Part shown: piece by piece, positions 58,342 through 64,000 of the stretch
How positions within the stretch are numbered: position 1 is the stretch's first letter
Layout of the letters: each line of letters begins with the position of its first letter
Assembly (NCBI RefSeq): GCF_034350045.1
Contig: NZ_CP133781.1
Span: 2,758,001 to 2,822,000, forward strand
Direction of reading: 5' to 3'
DNA from: Pseudomonas sp. CCI4.2
GTDB lineage: Bacteria > Pseudomonadota > Gammaproteobacteria > Pseudomonadales > Pseudomonadaceae
DNA length: 64,000 bases
Position numbers and translations under genes: made by a program
The notes under the pieces: model-generated
Seen by the model: the letters and a program-made list of their open reading frames with translations, nothing else
Database searches by the model: none
Told to the model about the DNA's origin: nothing

Positions 58342-59721
58342 TTAAACTGGCTGTGCGATTACTACCGGGCGCGGCGACAGCAGGCTGACTAACACGAAGC
58401 TGATCAAACCCACCGACAAGCTGTAATAAATCGGTGTGTTGGCATCGAAACCGTCCTTGAGCATAAAAGTGAGCGCGGTCAGGAATCCGAGCACCATGCT
58501 GGTGATCGCGCCTGCGGTGGTTGCGCGTTTCCAGTAGATCGCACCGATCAGTGGAACCAACATACCGCCAACCAACACGTTGTAAGCCAAGGTTAATGCG
58601 CTGATCACGTCATGTACCAGCAGCGCGATGGCGAGTACTACCAATCCGGTCAACGCGGTAAACAGACGATTGATGCCCAAGCTTGATTGCTTGCCGCCGC
58701 GCAGGCGTGGCAACAGGTCTTCGGTCAAGGTGGTCGAGGCCGCCAGCAGGCCGGCGCTGGCGGTGGACATCATGGCCGCCAAGGCAGCAGCGATCACCAG
58801 CCCACGCAATCCATCGGGCAGTGAGACTTTGACGATGGCCGCGAAGGCGTTGTTAACGTTGTCCAGATTCGGCAGCAGCACATGGGCGGTCATGCCGATG
58901 AGTGCGCAGGCCAAACCGTAGAAAATGCAATACACCCCGGCGACAGTTCCTGCGTACTTGGCAATTTTGTCCGTGCGAGCGGTGAATACGCGCTGCCAGA
59001 TGTCTTGGCCAATCAAGATGCCGAAAAAGTAGATCAGGAAGTAGGTGATGATCGTGTCCCAGCCGATGGTCGTCCAACTGAAGCTCGACGCCGGAAGCTT
59101 GGCCACCAACTGGTCCCAGCCGCCGACGCGGTACAGGCAGATCGGCAGCAGGATGAACATCAGGCCGACGGTTTTGATCACGAACTGGACGATATCGGTC
59201 AGGGTCAATGACCACATCCCGCCAATCGCCGAGTACACCACTACCACGCCACCGCCGAGCAATACCGACACCCAGAATGGCAACCCGAATAGCACTTGCA
59301 TCACGGTGCCGATGGCCAGAATCGAGGTCACGCCGATCATCAGTGCGTAGGCCAGCATAATCACCGCACTGGCTTGACGGGCCATCGGGTTGTAGCGCTT
59401 TTCCAGCACTTGGGTGACGGTAAAAATCCGCAACTTGAGCAGTGGTTTAGCCAGAAACAGGTTCAACGCGATAATGCCCAAGCCCAAGGCGGCGCACAGC
59501 CAAAAGCCGGAAATCCCGTGGACATAGCCCAACCGAACAGTGCCGACTGTGGAGGCGCCACCCAGTACCGTGGCGGCCATCGTGCCCATGTATAAAGTTG
59601 GGCCCAGGTTACGTCCGGCAACCAGGTAGTCTTCGTGGGTTTTTGCCTTGCGCATACCGTACCAGCCAAGCACTAGCATGCCGGCGGCATAAATGAGGAC
59701 AACGAAAATATCTAAAGCCAT
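58342..59721 (-). CDS. Sodium:solute symporter family permease
   Basis: A 459-residue SSS-family protein with about 13 helices. ARNLGPTLYMGTMAATVLGGASTVG, YNPMARQASAVIMLAYALMIG, the GGMWSLTLTDIVQF motif and AALAAMMSTASAGLLAASTTL are family hallmarks. Its position next to gbuA matches PA1418 near gbuA in P. aeruginosa, so uptake of a guanidino compound such as 4-guanidinobutyrate is a fair guess. gbuA ends 143 bp upstream of its start on the same strand. Confidence 0.9.
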   Translation of the reverse strand: MALDIFVVLIYAAGMLVLGWYGMRKAKTHEDYLVAGRNLGPTLYMGTMAATVLGGASTVGTVRLGYVHGISGFWLCAALGLGIIALNLFLAKPLLKLRIFTVTQVLEKRYNPMARQASAVIMLAYALMIGVTSILAIGTVMQVLFGLPFWVSVLLGGGVVVVYSAIGGMWSLTLTDIVQFVIKTVGLMFILLPICLYRVGGWDQLVAKLPASSFSWTTIGWDTIITYFLIYFFGILIGQDIWQRVFTARTDKIAKYAGTVAGVYCIFYGLACALIGMTAHVLLPNLDNVNNAFAAIVKVSLPDGLRGLVIAAALAAMMSTASAGLLAASTTLTEDLLPRLRGGKQSSLGINRLFTALTGLVVLAIALLVHDVISALTLAYNVLVGGMLVPLIGAIYWKRATTAGAITSMVLGFLTALTFMLKDGFDANTPIYYSLSVGLISFVLVSLLSPRPVVIAQPV

Positions 59722-59864
59722 GGCAGGGTGTCTCCAATCATTATTTTTATAGTGGTTCGTCGACTGTCGAGCGCAGTCGTTTATTCAGGCACACCCATCG
59801 GCCATTGCGTGCGTCCGGGTGAGCCAAATCGATCGTGTAGCGGGTTTGGGGTAGGCAGCAATGT

Positions 59865-60815
59865 TCAGCGGTGCGCTACGCCAGGCAAGACGCAAAGCAT
59901 TTCATACAACAAGTTAGCGCCCAGTAATGAGGTATTGCCGGTGGTGTCGTACGGCGGCGAGACTTCTACCAGGTCGCAGCCGACCAGTTCAAGGCCTTGG
60001 CAGCCCCGGATGATTTCGATGGCCTGAATCGTGGTCAAACCGCCGATTTCAGGCGTGCCAGTACCCGGAGCCCACGCCGGATCGATTCCGTCGATATCAA
60101 AGCTAAGGTACACCGGGCCGCCGCCGACTTTTTCGCGGACTTCTTCCATCAGTTGGGAAAGGGATTTGTGCCAGCACTCTTCGGCCTGGACCACACGGAA
60201 ACCTTGTTTACGGCTCCAGTTGAAGTCTTCGGCGGTATACCCCTGAGCGCGCAGGCCAATCTGAACCACGCGCTGGCAGTCGAGCAGGCCTTCTTCTACA
60301 GCGCGGCGAAAGGTGGTGCCGTGGGCGATTTTCTCGCCGAACATATGGTCGTTGACGTCAGCGTGAGCATCGATATGCACCAGCCCGACTTTGCCATGTT
60401 TTTTATGAATCGCCCGCAGGATCGGCAGGGTAATGGTGTGATCGCCGCCTAGGGTCAGCGGGATGACGTCGTGTTCGAGGATCTGGTCATAGGACTCCTC
60501 AATAATCCGCACAGCGTCCAACAGATTGAAGGTGTTGATCGCTACGTCGCCAATATCGGCTACTGACAGCGAATCAAAAGGAGCAGCGCCGGTAGCCATG
60601 TTGTACGGGCGAATCATCACCGATTCGGCACGAATTTCACGTGGCCCGAAGCGGGTGCCAGGGCGCAGCGATGTGCCGATGTCCAGCGGGACGCCTACAA
60701 AGGCGGCATCTAGGCCAACCGCTGATTGCAAGTGGGGCAAACGCATCATGGTAGCGATGCCGGCGAAACGCGGCATTTCATTGCCGCCCAGTGGTTGGTG
60801 AAAAATTTTTTCCAC
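59865..60815 (-). CDS. gbuA: Guanidinobutyrase (arginase/agmatinase superfamily)
   Basis: Hydrolyses 4-guanidinobutyrate to 4-aminobutyrate and urea, 316 residues. Manganese-binding motifs are all present: GGDHTITLP, HIDAHADVNDH and SFDIDGIDPAWAPGTGTPE. It opens MEKIFHQPLGGNEMPRFAG, close to P. aeruginosa GbuA. Assignment to GbuA rather than guanidinopropionase or agmatinase rests on the flanking divergent LysR regulator and symporter. A perfect palindrome lies 80 bp upstream of the start. Confidence 0.85.
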   Translation of the reverse strand: MEKIFHQPLGGNEMPRFAGIATMMRLPHLQSAVGLDAAFVGVPLDIGTSLRPGTRFGPREIRAESVMIRPYNMATGAAPFDSLSVADIGDVAINTFNLLDAVRIIEESYDQILEHDVIPLTLGGDHTITLPILRAIHKKHGKVGLVHIDAHADVNDHMFGEKIAHGTTFRRAVEEGLLDCQRVVQIGLRAQGYTAEDFNWSRKQGFRVVQAEECWHKSLSQLMEEVREKVGGGPVYLSFDIDGIDPAWAPGTGTPEIGGLTTIQAIEIIRGCQGLELVGCDLVEVSPPYDTTGNTSLLGANLLYEMLCVLPGVAHR

Positions 60816-60894
60816 GGGATTGCCTCATCGTCGTTGTGGTGTGAGTGGATTCTGCAAAGCGCGGCCAGTGGAAAGAATCGCTGGGGCAAAATAC

Positions 60895-60918
60895 TTAGTT
60901 CAGAGAAATCTGAACTAA
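60895..60918. promoter_or_regulatory. Perfect 10-bp inverted repeat, likely operator of the LysR regulator
   Basis: TTAGTTCAGA-GAAA-TCTGAACTAA sits midway in the 168-bp gap between the divergent gbuA and LysR genes, about 65 bp from the regulator start and 80 bp from gbuA. It contains the T-N11-A layout with dyad arms typical of LysR-type sites (TTCAG..CTGAA). Confidence 0.75.
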
Positions 60919-60983
60919 CGCTAGACTGAGCGTCTTTTGACCACCTGTAGGGTTGTTTATTTGTTATCTCTTCGGAACCCTTA

Positions 60984-61883
60984 ATGGCCAGCACCTTACC
61001 CGACCTGAAACTCCTGCGGATCTTCGCCAGCGTGGTGCGCCATCAGGGTTTTGCCAGTGCTCAGCAAGAACTCAATCTTTCGACCTCGGCCATCAGTACC
61101 TACATGAGCCAGCTCGAAGCGGCCTTGGGTTTGGTGCTTTGCCATCGTGGGCGCGGCGGATTCAGCTTGACCAGCAAGGGCGAGCTGTTTCATCAGGAAA
61201 CCCTGCGCCTACTGGGTGAGCTGGAAGGTTTCGAACAGTACGCGGCGGCCCTTAAAGGCGAACTGCGCGGAACGCTTAACCTCGGTGTGATCGATTCTAC
61301 GGTGAGTGACCGGGCGCTGCCGTTCGCCGAAGCCATTGGCGCCTACAGCCAAGAACACCCCGCCGTGCATCTGCACCTGTCGGTCATGAGTCCGTATGAA
61401 CTGCAGCTCGGCGTGCAGGACAACCGACTCGATCTGGCGATTGGCGCGTTCTCGACGCGCATGAGCGGCTTGGTCTATCAGCCGCTGTATCGCGAGCAAC
61501 ATTGGCTGTATTGCAGCAACCGCCATCCCCTGTTTGACGAGCGCCGTATTCCCGAGCCGGTTATCGCGCAGCAGCGCATGGTCGGTCGGGGTTACTGGAG
61601 CCAGGCGGAATTGGCGCGCCACGGTTTCAAGCACAGCGCGGCCACCGTGGAAAGCATGGAGGCGCAGCTGATCTTGGTGCTGTCAGGGGCGTACATCGGT
61701 TATTTGCCAGAGCACTACGCTCAGGCGTGGGCCGACTCCGGTCATCTGCGCGTGTTGCTGCCCGCGACCTTTGGCTATCAGGCACCGTTTTCGATGATCG
61801 TGCGCCGTGGTCGCAGCCGAGAACCGTTGATTCAGACCTTCCGTGACCTGCTGAAAACGCAGCTCAACCAACACCAGAGCTGA
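60984..61883 (+). CDS. gbuR: LysR-type regulator, probable activator of gbuA
   Basis: A 299-residue protein. The N-terminal winged helix-turn-helix covers about 5-65 (LKLLRIFASVVRHQGFASAQ.. LSTSAISTYMSQLEAALG); the effector domain with two lobes follows from about 90. It is divergent from gbuA with a palindrome between, the arrangement of gbuR (PA1422) in P. aeruginosa, which activates gbuA with 4-guanidinobutyrate. The function is inferred from family and position. Confidence 0.82.
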   Translation: MASTLPDLKLLRIFASVVRHQGFASAQQELNLSTSAISTYMSQLEAALGLVLCHRGRGGFSLTSKGELFHQETLRLLGELEGFEQYAAALKGELRGTLNLGVIDSTVSDRALPFAEAIGAYSQEHPAVHLHLSVMSPYELQLGVQDNRLDLAIGAFSTRMSGLVYQPLYREQHWLYCSNRHPLFDERRIPEPVIAQQRMVGRGYWSQAELARHGFKHSAATVESMEAQLILVLSGAYIGYLPEHYAQAWADSGHLRVLLPATFGYQAPFSMIVRRGRSREPLIQTFRDLLKTQLNQHQS

Positions 61884-61892
61884 GAGCCGCCC

Positions 61893-62498
61893 ATGTCCCG
61901 CGCCCAATGCGCCCGTTGCCTGCGTCCCGAGACTCATTGCCTGTGCGCCTTGATCCCGCAGCTCGATAGCCGCACTCGGGTATTGGTTATTCAGCATCCA
62001 AGCGAAGTCGGTCATGCCCTCAATACCGCCCGCTTGGCGGTGTTGGGGCTAACCAATGCCGAACTGCTGGTGGGCGAGGTATTCGACGAGCTACCAAGAT
62101 TGTTGAATCGCCCCGGTTACCGCGCCCGGCTGTTGTTCCCAGGGGAAGATGCACAGGCAGTGGTCGGCTATCAGAACGTCGTTACAGGGGAAGCCGATCA
62201 GCCGCTATTGCTGGTCGTGCCGGATGGTACCTGGCGTAAGGCGCGTAAGTTACTGCACCTGAACCCGGCGTTGGCCGCGTTGCCGAGGGTCACACTCGGA
62301 CAGACCACTACCTCGCGCTATCGGCTGCGCAAAGCGCCGGGTCCGGACGCGTTATCGACCATCGAAGCCATCGCGCAAGCCCTTGAAATGCTGGAGGCGC
62401 CGATGACCTTTGAGTCGCTATTACGTCCGTTCGATGCGTTGATCGAAGGGCAAATCGCAGCGATGGGCGAAGACACGTATCAGCGCAACCACCAATAG
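61893..62498 (+). CDS. DTW-domain tRNA-uridine aminocarboxypropyltransferase
   Basis: A 201-residue protein of the TapT/YfiP family that adds the acp group to uridine 47 of tRNA. The N-terminal cysteines (CARCLRPETHCLC) can bind zinc. The DTW signature appears as VVPDGTWRKARKLL with G inserted, as in many members. HPSEVGHALNTARLA is also conserved. It starts 9 bp after the LysR gene on the same strand but is not functionally linked to it. Confidence 0.88.
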   Translation: MSRAQCARCLRPETHCLCALIPQLDSRTRVLVIQHPSEVGHALNTARLAVLGLTNAELLVGEVFDELPRLLNRPGYRARLLFPGEDAQAVVGYQNVVTGEADQPLLLVVPDGTWRKARKLLHLNPALAALPRVTLGQTTTSRYRLRKAPGPDALSTIEAIAQALEMLEAPMTFESLLRPFDALIEGQIAAMGEDTYQRNHQ

Positions 62499-62500
62499 CC

Positions 62501-62713
62501 TCAGCCGTTCAGCGATGATTGCTGTCTGGCCTTGGCCTGGATCATCCGGTTGATATACGCCTCAGTCTCGCGTACCGCGTCGGTCCGCGTGAAATAAGGC
62601 CCTTCCAGGGTGTTTTCCCGGGTGCTGAAAAAGTACTGCCCATTAACCAACGAAACGCGATCACTGCGGTAGTGAACGGTCGGGGCTGGATCTTGCGAGC
62701 GCTTTCCGAACAT
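62501..62713 (-). CDS. Small conserved protein (DUF6316-like)
   Basis: A 70-residue protein starting MFGKRSQDPAPTVHYRSDRV, with VNGQYFFSTRENTLEGPYFT and DAVRETEAYINRMI. The pattern recalls DUF6316 proteins of pseudomonads, from memory. Cytoplasmic, basic, function unknown. It ends 2 bp from the stop of the convergent DTW gene. Confidence 0.8.
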   Translation of the reverse strand: MFGKRSQDPAPTVHYRSDRVSLVNGQYFFSTRENTLEGPYFTRTDAVRETEAYINRMIQAKARQQSSLNG

Positions 62714-62946
62714 GGTCGTTTTCCTGAGTCTGGACCTGACGAGAAATACGGTGAGTGGGTAAAACTGTAGCGCGAAACTCCTCAGCGGTGGCGCAAAACA
62801 TCAAAACACAGCCGGCTGTTGGGGGCGCGCACACAGTTTCCGGGAATCTGCCCCCTCAACTGTCACTGTGTCGCGCATTCATCCGCGCCTAGAATAGCGA
62901 CCCTCGCTGCACCTTTTTTGTTTCTGCCTTTACAGAGAGCCCGTCC

Positions 62947-63906
62947 ATGCATGTTTCATCTGGCCGCTGGTTATATGGCTTGTCCCTGGCGCTGGTAACG
63001 GCGGTGCTGTGGGGAATCTTGCCGGTCAAGCTCAAACAAGTGCTTCAAGTGATGGACCCTGTCACGGTGACGTGGTTCCGGCTATTGGTCTCAGGGTCGT
63101 TGCTGTTCATCTGGCTGGCGTCGGTGCGACGTTTGCCCAGTTTTAAAGTCTTGGGCCGCAAGGGCAAGATTTTAGTGGCATTGTCGGTATTTGGATTGGT
63201 CGGCAACTATGTGCTGTACCTGATCGGTCTAAGAATGCTCAGCCCCGGGACGACCCAGTTGGTTATCCAGGTCGGGCCGATATTGTTGTTGATCAGCAGC
63301 ATTTTCCTGTTCAAGGAACGGTTCAGCATCGGCCAGGGGGTGGGGCTGCTTGTGTTGTTGATGGGCTTTGGTCTGTTCTTCAACCAACGCCTGGAGGAAC
63401 TGCTGACCTCGCTGGGTGATTACACGGCGGGAATTCTCACGGTATTGCTGGCGTCTGCGGTCTGGACGTTTTATGGCCTGAGCCAGAAGCAGTTGCTTAC
63501 CGTCTGGAATTCACTGCAGGTGATGATGGTGATTTACCTGTTTTGTGCGCTGTTGGTCACGCCATGGGCACACCCGTCCGAAGCTTTGCACCTCAGTCCG
63601 TTACAAGGTTGGTTATTGTTGGCGTGTTGCTTGAATACGCTGGTGGCGTATGGGGCATTTGCTGAAGCGCTGGCGCATTGGGAGGCTTCGCGAGTCAGCG
63701 CGACCCTGGCACTCACGCCGTTGGTAACCCTGGCGACAGTGGCGATTGCGGCGTGGTTATGGCCCGATTATGTGCAGGCCGAAGACCTCAACGGCTTGGG
63801 CTACAGCGGCGCCGTGTTGGTGGTGCTTGGATCGGCCCTCACCGCCCTCGGCCCGTCGTTGATCGCGGGTTTACGCGCACGGCGGGCGAGGTTGGCTGCG
63901 GTCTGA
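62947..63906 (+). CDS. EamA/DMT superfamily permease
   Basis: A 319-residue inner-membrane protein with ten predicted helices and two EamA domains (about 10-145 and 155-300). LSLALVTAVLWGILPVKLKQ and WFRLLVSGSLLFIW are typical of the first, and the second begins GILTVLLASAVWTFYGLSQKQLL. It opens 1.5 helices after ATG 62947. Members export amino acids or metabolites; the substrate is unknown. Confidence 0.88.
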   Translation: MHVSSGRWLYGLSLALVTAVLWGILPVKLKQVLQVMDPVTVTWFRLLVSGSLLFIWLASVRRLPSFKVLGRKGKILVALSVFGLVGNYVLYLIGLRMLSPGTTQLVIQVGPILLLISSIFLFKERFSIGQGVGLLVLLMGFGLFFNQRLEELLTSLGDYTAGILTVLLASAVWTFYGLSQKQLLTVWNSLQVMMVIYLFCALLVTPWAHPSEALHLSPLQGWLLLACCLNTLVAYGAFAEALAHWEASRVSATLALTPLVTLATVAIAAWLWPDYVQAEDLNGLGYSGAVLVVLGSALTALGPSLIAGLRARRARLAAV

Positions 63907-63916
63907 TTCAACTATC

Positions 63917-63980
63917 TGTAGGAGCCAACGTGTTGGCGAAGGTCCTTCGGCCCTTATCGCAGCCTTCGGCAGCTCCTACA
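63917..63980. repeat. REP element pair after the EamA gene
   Basis: TGTAGGAGCCAACGTGTTGG followed by CGAAGGTCC, and the inverted arm GCCTTCGGCAGCTCCTACAA at the right. Same family as the pairs at 6747 and 28566. Confidence 0.8.
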
Positions 63981-64000
63981 AAATGTGTGTATTGCCCGAA

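Overview
The window is a 64 kb piece of chromosome from a Pseudomonas, most likely of the fluorescens/putida side of the genus. The evidence is the set and order of genes (nrdA, a two-component pair, pcpS, phoP-phoQ and dctA; ldhA, gacS, cysM, rlmD, relA and mazG; purM, purN and hda; a complete late cobalamin operon), the high GC content, and the many short palindromic REP repeats beginning GTAG/GTGG between genes. It reads as core genome. I see no prophage, insertion sequence, CRISPR array, tRNA or rRNA.

Layout. 1-2895 is nrdA on the minus strand, cut by the left edge. 3605-5975 is an OmpR-type regulator and its sensor kinase. 5977-7616 holds pcpS and a secreted dienelactone hydrolase. 7711-10217 is a promoter with four GTTCAG repeats, a small secreted protein in the position where oprH sits in relatives, then phoP and phoQ. 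10291-12979 is an AraC-type regulator divergent from dctA, with a sigma-54 promoter and two upstream palindromes between them. 13050-18225 is mixed housekeeping (sprT, a Yip1-like membrane protein, ttcA, a DNA glycosylase, a DUF2069 protein, a WrbA-like protein, arsC, a TlpA-like lipoprotein). 18377-23107 runs leftward (META lipoprotein, four-Cys protein, ldhA, gacS). 23325-30025 runs rightward (cysM-rlmD, relA, mazG-DUF2058) and is followed by an unlisted 59-residue gene. 30877-33307 is purM-purN-DUF3108. 33656-38829 carries a DUF2066 protein, a PerM-like permease, hda, a sirtuin and two NlpC/P60 lipoproteins. A cobalamin riboswitch at about 41080-41290 precedes ten tightly coupled cobalamin genes (41403-50216). 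After that come an MFS transporter, a periplasmic glutathione peroxidase-like protein, a FadL-type porin, several small conserved proteins, rmuC, a guanidinobutyrase locus (symporter, gbuA, divergent LysR regulator), a DTW protein and an EamA permease.

How the genes work together. Two global regulators of Pseudomonas physiology are here: GacS, and PhoP-PhoQ. RelA (stringent response) and Hda (inactivation of DnaA) link growth to replication, and DnaA-box pairs lie upstream of nrdA and in a long intergenic region near 55.86 kb. The cobalamin operon covers corrinoid adenosylation, side-chain amidation, aminopropanol arm synthesis, lower-ligand synthesis (bluB) and nucleotide-loop assembly, all behind one riboswitch.

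No wholly new multi-gene system was found. The most interesting points are the 87-residue protein under a PhoP-box-like promoter, which looks like a shortened OprH; a two-copy composite intergenic repeat with conserved module order; a perfect operator-like palindrome between gbuA and its LysR regulator; the sigma-54/enhancer layout at dctA; an acyl-carrier-like protein lacking the prosthetic-group serine; and several small genes easily missed by automatic calling.
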